From the NCBI GenBank assembly GCA_025352665.1, contig JANXSM010000138.1, positions 27,953 to 91,952 on the forward strand: DNA of 64,000 nucleotides, read 5' to 3'. A program made the translations under genes and the position numbers. Source of the stretch: Rhodospirillales bacterium (lineage in GTDB: Bacteria > Pseudomonadota > Alphaproteobacteria > Acetobacterales > Acetobacteraceae). Shown piece by piece: positions 18,257 through 27,620 of this stretch; position 1 is the stretch's first letter, and each line of letters opens with the position of its first letter. The notes below the pieces were generated by a model. It worked only from the letters and a program-made list of their open reading frames with translations, did no database searches and was not told where the DNA came from.

Positions 18257-19598
18257 GGGTGTGTCTCCAGTTCGCTAGCGGGAATGGCCATGGCGGAGGC
18301 ATCGGGGACGGCGTCCGGCCCGAGATGCTGTGGCATGAAGCGGATCGTGGCCACCACCACCAGCGCCACGGCACAACCGATCAGATATTGATACATCGGC
18401 GCGTCCAGCCCGAGATCGCGCGACATCAAGGCCAGCACCAGCGGCATCAACCCGGTGAAGATGGCGGTGCCGATGCTGTAGGGAAAGGCAAAGCCACTTT
18501 GCCGGATGGCGGTTGGGAACAACGAGGCGATCATGCTGGGGATGATGGCGTGCATGCACCCGGCCGACAGTCCGACCACCATCATTGCGTAGATCAACGC
18601 CGTGCTGTCGGGTGCCAGCGTCGGCAGCAGATGGAAGAACCAGAGCGAGATGGCGGCATTGGCCAGCGTGGCCGCACCCAGCGTGCGCGCGATGCCGAAG
18701 CGGTCCCGCAGGCTGCCCCATACCGGCATCAAAAGGATGAACACGCCGACACCGAGCGAGTTGGCGGTGAACACCAGACCTGCGTTGAAATGCATCTGGC
18801 CGATCAGATAGGTGGGCATAAACTGAAAATAGACAGAACTGGTCGTCGAGAACACAAACACCGCTGCGACAGCGAACAGGCACTGCGGGCGATAGAGGCG
18901 AAGTATGGTCGCGAGCGGCATGCCGCGCGAGATCTGGCACGAGTTGCGGATCTCTTCGAACATCGGTGTCTCGGAGAGGCTGCGGCGCAAATACGCGGCG
19001 ACCAGGCCGAAGGCGCCGCCGAACAGGAACGGCAGCCGCCAGGACAGCGACGACCAGGAAGGATCGAGTTCGGCGATCTGCCGCGCGAACAAGGCGGCAA
19101 AGGTGCCCATCAACAGGCCGCAATTGGTCATGCCCTGGAACACGCCGCCGGAAAATCCCAGACGGTGCCTCGCTGCATGCTCACTGACAAACACAGCGGC
19201 CCCGGCAATTCGCCCTCCACCGCGCAGCCTTGCAGGACGCGCAAAAACAGCAGCATTGCCGGAGCCATCCAACCGACCATCGCGTAGGTCGGCAGCATTC
19301 CCATCGCGAAGGTGGGGATGGACATCAGCAGCACGGTGAAGATGAACAACTTCTTGCAACCGATCCGGTCGGCGTAGTGTGCGATGATGATCCCGGCGAT
19401 CGGGGGGACCATATAGCCGAGAGCGAAGATGCCGAAGACCTGCACCTGCTTCACCCAAGACGAGGCTCCCGGCGGAAAGAACGCCAGACTGATCGACACG
19501 GCCACGAACACATAGACGCTGAACTCGAAATATTCCAGGCACGCACCAAGCGAGGCCAGGAACAGATTCCGATTCTCTTTGCTGAGCATTGCCCGCAT
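18253..19598 (-). pseudogene. MFS transporter, frameshifted
   Basis: A 12-helix major facilitator of the metabolite:H+ symporter type. The N-terminal half (CLEYFEFSVYVFVAVSISLAFF, ALGYMVPPIAGIIIAHYADRIG, RVLQGCAVEGE) lies in one frame. From GAAVFVSEHAARHRLGFSG onward the protein is in another frame and runs to SELETHP. The switch falls near 19205 in CCGGGGCC, where relatives would have Gly-Ala-Ala, so one G was probably lost. The start is one of two close ATGs (19598 or 19589). The gene is followed with ATGA overlap by an NTF2-like gene, the same arrangement as at 23157-24780. Confidence 0.82.
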
Positions 19599-19738
19599 TC
19601 TCCCTCAAACACTGCCGTCGGCTTCCCGCAACAGGGCCGATTTTGTTCCTCATCATAATATCCCGCGACACCTACGCCGGCAGTCGTTAAAAATGATCGA
19701 GCGATACCTGTCAGGCATACCTCATCAAGCTGCGTCAT

Positions 19739-20089
19739 TTGCCCGGCCCGCTGGCCGTCGTCGCAACAGGCAGCATCCGGGCGGCGGCCAAGCATCTCGG
19801 ACTCGGCCAGCCGGCATTGAGCCGCAGCCTGCGTGATCTGGAGCAGGAACTTGGCATACCGCTGCTGGAACGCCGCGCCGGTGAGGAGATCGCGCAGCAC
19901 CGGGGCGACGTGCGCGGCGGGATTACCGTGTTCCTGTCCAGCCTGTCTCACCTGGCATTGCTGCCGTATGCCCGGCCCAGCTTCACCCGGCGCTACCCAC
20001 GTGTCGTGATAAGCGTTGCCGAAGGCCCCTATCCGATGGTCGCGTAACGGCTGGCGGACGGCACGATGGATTTCTGCGTGGCCCGCTGA
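19739..20089 (+). pseudogene. LysR-type regulator remnant
   Basis: The winged-helix region is recognisable (GSIRAAAKHLGLGQPALSRSLRDLEQELGIPLLERRA). Right after it the frame jumps to EEIAQHRGDVRGGITVFLSSLSHLALLP, so the segment normally linking the wing to the effector domain is deleted. A TAA at 20045-20047 interrupts EGPYPMVA/RLADGTMDF, and the frame ends at 20089 with the effector-binding domain missing. It abuts the amidohydrolase gene, so a larger deletion probably removed its 3' half. The true start is not identifiable. Confidence 0.75.
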
Positions 20090-20132
20090 GCAGCAGCACC
20101 CTGGCACCCAGACTGCGGCTTCGATTGCGCGG

Positions 20133-21053
20133 GTGCGGCGGATCGACGTTCATCACCACCCGGTGCCACCGGCCAATGTGGAAGCGGTGGCGCAGTCGAG
20201 CGGTCTGATCCCGCCCTTACGCACCTGGTCGCCGGAGACATCGCTGGCCGACATGGACCGGGCCGGGGTGGAGACCGCGATGCTGTCGGTGCCCGGCAGT
20301 GGCCTGTGGCTGCCCGATGCCGCCACCAACCGCCGGGTCGCGCGGGCCTGCAACGAATACATGGTGGGGATGGTGGCCCAATATCCTGGCCGCTTCGGGT
20401 TCTGGGCAGCACTGCCGCTGCCGGACATGGAGGCGAGCCTGCAGGAACTGGCCTACGCGCTCGACACGCTGAAGGCGGACCTCGTCGGCCTGTTCACCAA
20501 CTACGGCACCAAATGGCTGGGAGACGCCAGCTTCGCGCCACTGTTCACCGAGCTGAACCGCCGCCAAACCGTCGTGTTCAACCATCCCAACACGCCCACC
20601 TGCTGCGGCGGGCTGATCGCGAACGTGCCCGAAGCGACCGTCGAGGACGGCACCGACACTGCCCGCACCATCGCCAGCCTGCTGTTCACCGGCACCGCGG
20701 GACGCACGCCCAACGTCAAGCTGATCTTCTCCCACGCCGGCGGCACCATGCCGACGTTGATCGAACGTTTCGTGCTGCTCAGCCGCCAGGCCAACATGGC
20801 GCAGATCACCCCCAATGGCGTGCTCGATCAGATCGGCCGGTTCTTCTACGACACCGCGCAGTCTGCCAACCCAGAAGCGCTTGGCCCGTTGTTGCAGATC
20901 GTTCCGTTACGGCAGCCGGTGTTCGGCACCGATTTTCCCTATCGCACCAGCATCGAATACGTCGCAGCCCTGGACGCGTGCGGGCTGTCAGAACAGCAGT
21001 TGGCGGAGATCGGCCGGACCAACAGTCTTGTATTGGTGCCGCGTCTTGGATGA
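20133..21053 (+). CDS. Amidohydrolase family (ACMSD-like) metal-dependent hydrolase/decarboxylase
   Basis: 306 residues from a GTG at 20133. The metal-binding HxH-type motif opens the protein (RIDVHHHPVPP). Further landmarks are DRAGVETAMLSVPG, VFNHPNTPTCCG, FSHAGGTMP and the late aspartate in FGTDFPY. This is the Amidohydro-rel family of TIM-barrel enzymes, which includes decarboxylases of aromatic acids and hydrolases. Position beside a broken LysR gene, a broken GntR gene and an extradiol dioxygenase suggests a role in aromatic breakdown; the substrate is unknown. The start follows a deletion junction, so the native start and promoter may be gone. Confidence 0.82.
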   Translation: MRRIDVHHHPVPPANVEAVAQSSGLIPPLRTWSPETSLADMDRAGVETAMLSVPGSGLWLPDAATNRRVARACNEYMVGMVAQYPGRFGFWAALPLPDMEASLQELAYALDTLKADLVGLFTNYGTKWLGDASFAPLFTELNRRQTVVFNHPNTPTCCGGLIANVPEATVEDGTDTARTIASLLFTGTAGRTPNVKLIFSHAGGTMPTLIERFVLLSRQANMAQITPNGVLDQIGRFFYDTAQSANPEALGPLLQIVPLRQPVFGTDFPYRTSIEYVAALDACGLSEQQLAEIGRTNSLVLVPRLG

Positions 21054-21126
21054 CACCTCGCCGGCCTCAAAAAAAGATTTTGATACGAAATATTGAGCTC
21101 GGTGTTGTTGTGCTTTAGGCTTCGGT

Positions 21127-21802
21127 ATGCCGCGCTCAGCACCTCCCGCATCCAGCCTCACTCAGGGCGCCTGCGAGCGGCTGCGTGCGGATCTGCTGGC
21201 ATGCCGTCTGCGGCCGGGGGCCAGGTTGAAAATCGGAGACCTCTGCGAAAGTTAGCCTGAGCGCCGTCCGCGAGGCGCTATCGCGGCTGACGTCCGAAGG
21301 CCTGGTCGTCGCCGAGCCGCAGCGCGGATTTCGGCTGGCCCCCATTTCTGCCGAGGAGCTGCGCGACCTCACCATGGTTCGCTCCCGGATAGAGAGCCTC
21401 TGCCTGGATCGGACGATCGCCAATGGCGACGTGACGTGGGGGGCCAACCTCGTCGCCGCCATGCATCGTCTGCTGCGAACGCCGCAACGCGAGCCGCCGG
21501 ATCAGCTGCGGATGAACGAAACCTGGTCGGCGGCCCATGACGCCTATCATGAGGCCCTGGTGAGCGCCTGCGACAGCCCATGGCTGCTTCGGCTGAGGCG
21601 GCTGCTCTATGCACAGAGCGAGCGTTATCGCCGCCTCTCGGTGCCGCTCTCCGAAAGTGCGCGCGACATCGATCGCGAGCACCAGGACCTCGTGGACTCA
21701 GTCCTCGGGCGTGACGTGAGGCGGGCGCAGTTACTGATGCGCCAACATCTGGACCGCACGACGCAGGTGCTGCTGCGCCAAAGTTGGGCCAGTGCCGCGT
21801 GA
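21127..21802 (+). pseudogene. GntR/FadR-type regulator, frameshifted in the DNA-binding domain
   Basis: The N-terminal wing-helix begins MPRSAPPASSL, with LRADLLACRLRPGARLKIGDLCE in one frame. It hits TAG and resumes in another frame with VSLSAVREALSRLTSEGLVVAEPQRGF. The lesion is near 21248, inside the recognition-helix region. The C-terminal FCD ligand-binding domain (RSRIESLCLDRTIA, FHEALVSACDSPWLL-like AYHEALVSACDSPW, EHQDLVDSVLGRD) is intact. A protein restarted internally could carry only the ligand domain. It probably once controlled the adjacent dioxygenase or amidohydrolase genes. Confidence 0.82.
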
Positions 21803-21821
21803 AACGAGCGCGGCCAGATGA

Positions 21822-22781
21822 CTACCCCTCAGCCTCGTAATTCCTGATGAAATCCTCGGGCGGTGTCGGTCCCCACAGGTAGAACCCATCTTCGGGCTGA
21901 TGATCGAGGCCTTCCCAGTCGATTGTGCTGGGGATGTAATCGATATCGCAAGAATATTCGGAGAAGCTGCCCCAGGGGTCCTGCACATAATGGAAATAGT
22001 TCGACCCCAGAACATGGCGACCGAACCCCCAACCTTTGGCGTATCCCTTGTCGGCCATGGTCATCGCGCCCAGGCCGATGTGCTGGATCGAGGCGACATC
22101 CCAGCTGAGATGATGCATACCCGGCGCATTGGATTTCGCGAACGCCATCAAATGGTGGTCGCAGCCGTGGATGGCATGCATAAAGGCAATGTATTCACCG
22201 CTTCGGTCGGAAAGCCGTAAGCCAAGAACCCGGCTATAGAAGGCAATCGCCCGGTCGACGTCGGGGGTGAAGCGTAGCAGATGGCTCAGGCGACGCGGCT
22301 CGGCTTTGGGAGCGTTGCGGCGATACAGGGCGTTGCGCATGCTTGGTACGGTGAGCGGTTGCTCAATCTCCAGTTTCTCCTCCGGTGTCGTTTTCACGCC
22401 GACGCGGATTTCCACCAGCATTCCGTCGTGATCCCTGAACCATAGCCCGGCGTCATCGAAACCTGGCGGGGGATCCTGACGGGCGATCCCGAGGTCATCG
22501 AGATGCGCCCGGAAGCGGGACAGGTCAGCCTCGAAGCAATGGAACGTGACGTGCTGCATCGTCTTGGCCGGACCTGGCACGATGCGGCCCCAGCGATAGC
22601 CGTCCGTCGGCGTGTGCAGTCCGAGATGCGGGCCGTCTTCGCGAACATCAAGGCCAAAACTACGGTAAAAATCGACCGCACGCTCCATTACCGGCACCGC
22701 CATGACGAACTCGCCGATGGAGTGAATGCCCAATTCGCCACTCGTGCGCGTCGCGGGGACGTAGCCGGGAATTGCTGTCAT
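21822..22781 (-). CDS. Two-domain extradiol ring-cleavage dioxygenase (VOC superfamily)
   Basis: 319 residues forming two vicinal-oxygen-chelate modules. The N-terminal one is structural. The C-terminal one carries the Fe(II) ligands of type I extradiol enzymes: His in LSHLLRF near residue 167, His in MHHLSWDV near 228, and Glu in SFSEYSCDID near 279. Such enzymes open catechol-type rings. The remnants around it (FAD monooxygenase, fumarylacetoacetate-hydrolase fragment, hydrolases) fit a meta-cleavage route. It converges on the broken GntR gene with a 19-bp gap. The gene appears intact. Confidence 0.88.
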   Translation of the reverse strand: MTAIPGYVPATRTSGELGIHSIGEFVMAVPVMERAVDFYRSFGLDVREDGPHLGLHTPTDGYRWGRIVPGPAKTMQHVTFHCFEADLSRFRAHLDDLGIARQDPPPGFDDAGLWFRDHDGMLVEIRVGVKTTPEEKLEIEQPLTVPSMRNALYRRNAPKAEPRRLSHLLRFTPDVDRAIAFYSRVLGLRLSDRSGEYIAFMHAIHGCDHHLMAFAKSNAPGMHHLSWDVASIQHIGLGAMTMADKGYAKGWGFGRHVLGSNYFHYVQDPWGSFSEYSCDIDYIPSTIDWEGLDHQPEDGFYLWGPTPPEDFIRNYEAEG

Positions 22782-22877
22782 TGGTTGCCTCGCTGTTGAG
22801 GACGCACGGCTTTATGCTTGCAGGCCGCAAGACGGGCTAAACTCCAGACCCGGGAGCACGCACACCGGAGCGCCCCT

Positions 22878-23126
22878 CTATTGGGCGACGATCGGGTTGC
22901 TGAGCACACCAAGCCGTTCAGCCTCAACTTCGCACACATCGCCCTGCTTCATCCACAATGGCGGCTTGCGGGCGAGGCCCACACCGGCCGGGGTGACGAT
23001 GATATCGCCGGGATAGAAGGTGAAAGCCTCGGACAGCACCGAAATCAGCGTCGCAACATCGAAGATCAGCGAGTTGGTGGACGCATCCTGCACGAGGTCA
23101 CCGTTCAGGCGCGTCTGCAGCCGCAT
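22878..23126 (-). pseudogene. Fumarylacetoacetate hydrolase family, C-terminal fragment
   Basis: About 83 residues. MRLQTRLNGDLVQDAST, then LIFDVATLISVLS, PGDIIVTPAGVG and KPPLWMKQGDVCEVE, match the last third of FAH-family hydratases/hydrolases. Relatives read TGTPAGVG where this copy has only VTPAGVG, so two residues also seem lost. Everything upstream, including the metal-binding Glu residues, is absent: similarity stops at 23126 and 30 bp later an oppositely oriented MFS fragment begins. Confidence 0.75.
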
Positions 23127-23156
23127 CCCCGCCATTCCCGCCATTCCCGGCGGCAG

Positions 23157-24122
23157 CGTTTGGGCGGAGCGACGCCATGCTTCCTGGCGCTGGCGTCCGA
23201 GTTCGCGCCACGCCGTTCGCGCGGCGCGGTTGCCAGCATGATCTGGGCGGCGTTTCCGGTCGGTGCCATGGCGGGCGGTTTTATCAACTCGTACATCCTG
23301 CGGATCGCCGATTGGCGGACGATGTTCCTGGTTGGCCGCGCCGCGCCGCTGATCGTGGCCATCGTGCTCCTGATGTTCCTTCCGGAATCGGTTCGTTTTC
23401 TGCTGGCCGGTAACCGCAATCCCGATGGTGCGCGACGCATCGCCACGAAATTCGTTCCAGGTGTCACGTCCAACACACTTCTGACGACCGACGAGGCGCG
23501 CGTGCAGGGTGCCCCGCTCGGACAGTTGTTCGCCCGCGGTCGGGCGGTGACGACCCTTCTGCTCTGGGTGCCGTTCATCACCGCCTTCGGAACACTCGGC
23601 ATCATTGCCTACTGGACACCGGCGCTGCTGCGCGAGAACGGCATCAGTCCGGCCGACACGGCGTTCGTGCTGGGCGTACAGAGCATCGGATCCATCATCG
23701 GCATGGCCAGTGCCGGACGCATCATGGAACGCCTCGGCGCCACGGTGGTGTTAGGTGTGTCTCTCCTGGGCGGCGCTGTCGCCACGGCTTTGATCGGGTT
23801 CTTCGCCGGCTCGGTGAATTCGGTGGCGCTGATCCAGGCGGTGTCGTGCTTCTTCGTTGGCATGGGCGCCTCCGGCTCCATCGCAATCGCAGCCCTCGTC
23901 TATCCCACGGCGCTGCGTTCCACCGGCATCGGCTGGGCAATGGGCACGGGCCGGGCAGGGCAGGTGATCGCCACGCTGCTGATCGGTCTGATGGTCACGC
24001 TGGGCTGGGGCAGCTCACAGGTGTTTCTGGCACTGGGCTTGGCACCGCTCCTGGGTGTGGCAAGCATTATGGCGATGCGCTGGCACACCAGCCGTCAAAC
24101 GGTCGCGGAAGCGGTGGCATGA
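23157..24122 (+). pseudogene. MFS transporter lacking its N-terminal third
   Basis: The frame enters in the loop and helix 4-5 region (GGATPCFLALASEFAP, then GAVASMIWAAFPVGAMAGGFI) and continues intact to the C-terminus, with about eight hydrophobic segments. Relatives of the aromatic-acid:H+ symporter family have a further ~130 residues first, with helices 1-4. There is no plausible start with a ribosome-binding site near 23157. The 5' end was removed together with that of the divergent FAH gene. It overlaps the next NTF2-like gene by ATGA. Confidence 0.8.
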
Positions 24123-24780
24123 ACGTGTCGCCACCCGATCGAGACGCCATCGAGCGGATCAGGCTGCTCCAGCCGGTGCAGGATTGGGCGGCGTTTCGCG
24201 ACACCGAGCAATGGGATCGCCTGCGCGCCGTCTACGCGCCTGGTGCCACAACCGCCGTGAGCTGGTTCGACGGGGACGCCAACGAATTCGTCAGCCGTTG
24301 CCAACAGATGGCCGCCGGCGGCGAGGTGGCGGCCCATCACGCCATTGGCACGTCGCAGTGCGACAGGTGCGGCGACCGGGCGCTGGTGAGCTCGCGTGTG
24401 ACGATCCTGATGCGTCTGGCCGTGCACGGCGTGCTGTGCGACGTGACCGCGGTCAGCCGCTTCATCGACCGGGTCGTGCGACACAGTGACGATTGGCTGA
24501 TCACGGCACGTGTGGCGGTGTTCGAGAAAGACGGTATCCAACCCGTCTACCCCGGCGATCGGCTGGAGCTGGACCGATCCAAGCTCTTGATACCTATCCG
24601 GCCGGCTACCGGTTCTGCACCTATGCACTGGTCGCGCGTGGCGGCGCGCCCAATCTCTCGCTACCCGCGCCGGGCAGCCCCGCCTTGGCGGCCTTGGACG
24701 GCGCCGCGCGCGTGTGGCTCGCCGCCGGGTCCGCCGAGCCGAAACGCGGACCGATCCTGACCACCTGGTCCGCCGCTTGA
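24119..24780 (+). pseudogene. NTF2/SnoaL-like protein, one-base frameshift
   Basis: Paralogue of the gene at 17525-18256. QDWAAFRDTEQWDRLRAVYAPGA near the start and DDWLITARVAVFEKDGIQPVYPGD line up with WGPFRDTGRWDRLHAYFT and WRIRIRVPIYEKDRLDPLEPG there. At about 24589, after LDRSKLL, the expected continuation (DTYPAGYRFCTYALVARGG) lies in the next frame, so a single base was lost. That frame runs to a TGA at 24780. The last 160 bp overlap the end of the convergent TetR gene. Coupled to the MFS gene upstream by ATGA. Confidence 0.78.
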
Positions 24781-25376
24781 CTGGCGATCATCTCGGCCTC
24801 CTGGTGGGGCACCGCAAACGCGCGCAGCAGCAGCACGGCAAAACGCTGCGATAGCGAGACGGCCGACGCCAGGTCGGTGCAATCAAGAGTGCACGCCACC
24901 AGCGCCTGGGTGGTGCCGAGCGTGAAGGCGACGCCGGTTTCCAGTACCAGTGCCGACAGTCGGCCCTGCGACAGCCCCAACGCAATATCGTCCACCACGC
25001 CGCGGTTGAGCGCGCCGTCTATCGCGAGGTCGTTCAGCAGGGTGCGCGCCACGAAACGTCCGCGGAGCCGGTCACCCAGGGTCAGCACCGCGTAGGCGCA
25101 CAGCCCGCGCGCCATGCGGCGGGCCGGATCAACTTCCTTTTCGTTCGTTTGGTCGATGAACCGCTTGGCGCTGCTGCGGACCGAAGCGCGGATGGCGCTC
25201 AACAGGTCCGTCTTGTTAGAGAAGTGGTTGTAGAAGGTTTGCTGAGAAACCGATGCGGCATGGGTGATCTCATCAATTCCCACGCTGTCGGCACCGGCTG
25301 GGCCAAAGAGCTGCAGCCCCGCGGTGATCAGCGCTTCACGTGTGGCGGCCCGTCCGCGCTTGGACGTGGCCTGCAA
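24621..25376 (-). CDS. TetR family transcriptional regulator
   Basis: 251 residues. The helix-turn-helix region lies at residues about 12-60: TREALITAGLQLFG, then DEITHAASVSQQTFYNHFSNKTDLL. The rest is a variable helical ligand domain. The protein is longer than usual because the last ~50 residues read through the opposite strand of the NTF2-like pseudogene, so the native end may have been earlier. It is divergent from the FAD monooxygenase gene with an 89-bp gap, the usual place for a TetR repressor and its target. Confidence 0.85.
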   Translation of the reverse strand: MQATSKRGRAATREALITAGLQLFGPAGADSVGIDEITHAASVSQQTFYNHFSNKTDLLSAIRASVRSSAKRFIDQTNEKEVDPARRMARGLCAYAVLTLGDRLRGRFVARTLLNDLAIDGALNRGVVDDIALGLSQGRLSALVLETGVAFTLGTTQALVACTLDCTDLASAVSLSQRFAVLLLRAFAVPHQEAEMIASQAADQVVRIGPRFGSADPAASHTRAAPSKAAKAGLPGAGSERLGAPPRATSA

Positions 25377-25465
25377 AGCGCATGCCCTTTCGCCGTCCCT
25401 GGAACCTACTACCGGTACAGCGTCCTGCTTCCAAGGCGCTCAAGAAACTTGCGCAGGCGCCCCTG

Positions 25466-27004
25466 ATGACACCCGCATTCGATGTGGTCGTGCTTGGATA
25501 TGGCCCGGTCGGCCATGTGATGGCAGCCCTGATGGCACAGGCCGGCTGGCGGGTGGGCGTGTTCGCACGGCAGGCAGGCCTTTACCCTCTCCCACGTATC
25601 GGACATCTGAACCACGAGGTGATGCGGGTCCTGCAGGCCGTGGGCATCGCTGCCGCTTTCGAAAAGGATGCCTGCGTCTGTCGGACCTATGACTGGGTGA
25701 ACGCGGCAGGCCAGGTCCTCATCCATTTCGATTGGGACAAGCCGGAAATCACCGGCTGGAGCCCGCATTATCTGTTCTACCAACCAGACATGGACGTGCT
25801 GCTCGCGGGTGAGGTCGAGCGGCATTCCAACGTTCAGGTGTTGCGCGGCTGGGAGTGCCGCTCGGCGGTGGAAGCAGGTCACACCGTCACGCTGGAGTGT
25901 CACGCCGGCAGCGGCGAGGTACGCCGATTGACCACGCGTTTTCTGATCGGCGCTGACGGTGCCAACAGCTTTACCCGCAGCGCTGCCGGCATCGCGTGGA
26001 CCGATCTCGGATTTCAGGCGGACTGGCTGATCGTCGATTATCGGCCGCATGACCCAGACTCCGACATCCCGATGCCCGAGGCCGGACAAATCTGCGACCC
26101 GGCCCGCCCGACCTCGCTGTTCCGTCGTATCGGCCACAAGCATTGCCGGTGGGAGTTCATGCTGCTGCCAGGCGAGATGCGCGAGGAGATGGAGCGGCCA
26201 GAGCGGATCTGGGCGCTGTTGTCGCCCTGGGTGAAACCCGAGGACGGCATTCTGGTGCGCCAGGCCGTCTATACGTTCCGCTCCGGCCTGGCGAGCACGT
26301 GGCGGTGCGGCTCGATGCTGCTGGTGGGCGATGCCGCACATCTGATGCCGCCGTTCCTCGGCCAGGGCATGGGGTCTGGCTTTCGCGACGCATTGAACCT
26401 GGCCTGGAAGCTCGACCTCGTGTTGCGCACAGACGCCGCGGACACGCTGCTCGACACCTACGAAGAAGAACGCAAGCCCCACGTGGCCGCCATCATCGAG
26501 CAGGCAGTGGCACTGGGCCGCGTCGTCTGCGTGAGCGGCCCAGCCGAAGCTGCCTTGCGCGACGCTGCATTGCTGAGCGGCGACGTGCCACCCCCGCCGC
26601 CGTTCCCCACAGTTTCCGGTCGGCTTTTCGCACAGCATGACGAGCTGGCGGGGACGCTGGCGCCGCAAAGTGTGGTGCGCGTTGGCACGGCGGAGGGGAT
26701 GTTCGACGACGTGATGGGACGCGGCTGGAAAATTCTGACCTTCGATGCCGTGCTCGCGCGGCGCCTTCAAGGAACCACTGAGTCGCGGCAAAATCGTTGA
26801 GGCCTGTCGGTCGTCAAGATGGGCGGGAGCGGCAGCCAATGTAACGTCGTGGACGTGACTGACACGTACGCGACGTATTTCGCCACGCACAAAATCGCGG
26901 TGCTGATCGTGCGTCCCGACCTCTACGTCTACGGTGCGGCGAAGGATGCGGCGACCGCGGAAGCGACCGTGCGACATCTCGTGCGCAACGCTTTCCCCGC
27001 GTGA
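25466..27004 (+). pseudogene. FAD-dependent aromatic monooxygenase (MhpA-like) with in-frame TGA
   Basis: A flavoprotein hydroxylase of the 3-(3-hydroxyphenyl)propionate hydroxylase type. The Rossmann FAD motif VVLGYGPVGHVMAA is near residue 8, DG-type IGADGANSFTR near 165 and GDAAHLMPPFLGQGMGSGFRD near 288. The frame stops at TGA 26798-26800 after ESRQNR, then the same frame continues with a thioredoxin-like C-terminal module (DVTDTYATYFATHKI, LIVRPDLYVYGAA) to 27004. So one nonsense codon separates the C-terminal domain; the catalytic part would still be made. I chose the ATG at 25466 as the start because FAD binding begins at once. Confidence 0.82.
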
Positions 27005-27007
27005 CGT

Positions 27008-27164
27008 CTAGGAGCCTGTCTGAGTAATCATGACCGTAACGAAAAATGAAAGAGGCTTGCTTCAGAGGGGGCGGGCTGATTCTAAAAAGAATCAGCGCCG
27101 CCTTGGCTGCGAACCAATGTTGCGCGGTGCGCTTACGTAAGCGATTACTCGGACGGGCTCCTAG
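27008..27164. mobile_element. MITE-like element with 22-bp terminal inverted repeats
   Basis: 157 bp. The left end CTAGGAGCCTGTCTGAGTAATC matches the reverse complement of the right end at 20 of 22 positions. No coding capacity is seen. Termini beginning GAGCCTGTCTGAG and a CTAG target resemble IS5-group elements, so this may be a non-autonomous derivative; the family link is inference. It sits between the monooxygenase C-terminus and a half copy of the dispersed repeat. Confidence 0.72.
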
Positions 27165-27226
27165 CTCTCTGTTTTATCGCGTGATTCAGACCTTTCGGCG
27201 ATTCCAACGCCGGTTATCACGCTCCA
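27165..27226 (+). repeat. Dispersed intergenic repeat, copy C (half)
   Basis: The right half of the repeat in the orientation of copy B (CTCTGTTTTATCGCGTGATTCAGACC and onward to GGTTATCACGCTCCA). The left half is missing, and the break coincides exactly with the CTAG end of the MITE. Confidence 0.75.
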
Positions 27227-27227
27227 A

Positions 27228-27534
27228 GTGAAACACTGATCGCCCGGCTTGCAGCGCACACCCACACGCGGTTCGCCGATGCCGCTGCCTGGAAGGCCCA
27301 TCTACAGCAGTTCGACATCATCACACCGCCGTCACGCACCGTGGTGCCCTGGCACTCATCCAAGACTCGGTGCGCGTCGCCACCGAAGCGGCCGTGCGGG
27401 GCAGCGTGAAGGCGCATGGGTTTCTGCCCCGAACGGGTCATCGTCAGCGACGATGCAGGCCAGTTCTACGTCGACCGCCATGCCTTGTGCTGGGTTCACG
27501 CTGAGCGCGTGGTGCACAAGCTGGAAACCTTGAC
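27228..27534 (+). mobile_element. DDE transposase remnant
   Basis: Pieces of one transposase in several frames: THTRFADAAAWKAHLQQFDI, then ATEAAVRGSVKAHGFLP, then VIVSDDAGQFYVDRHALCWVHAERVVHKLETL. I recall these blocks from a rhizobial transposase group often filed with IS66; I am not sure of the family. At least two frameshifts are present, and both ends of the protein are missing. Confidence 0.6.
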
Positions 27535-27620
27535 CGGAGGATCGCCGGATTTTACCAGACCCAGCACTTGCCAGCCGCCCGGCCCGGCGCAACGCTCAGT
27601 CGGAAACTAGGGGTCAGGTC

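Noticed and set aside
22818..23156. Extension of the MFS gene upstream to 22818.
   Set aside because: This part is antisense to the fumarylacetoacetate-hydrolase fragment and not hydrophobic, so the frame is open by chance.
25409..26977. A 522-codon open frame antisense to the FAD monooxygenase.
   Set aside because: It mirrors the codon pattern of a GC-rich gene, lacks any family motif, and the plus-strand frame has clear FAD motifs.
27596..27615. A partial match (TCGGAAACTA) to the 14-bp motif.
   Set aside because: Only ten bases match, and it is in the opposite orientation relative to the nearest gene.
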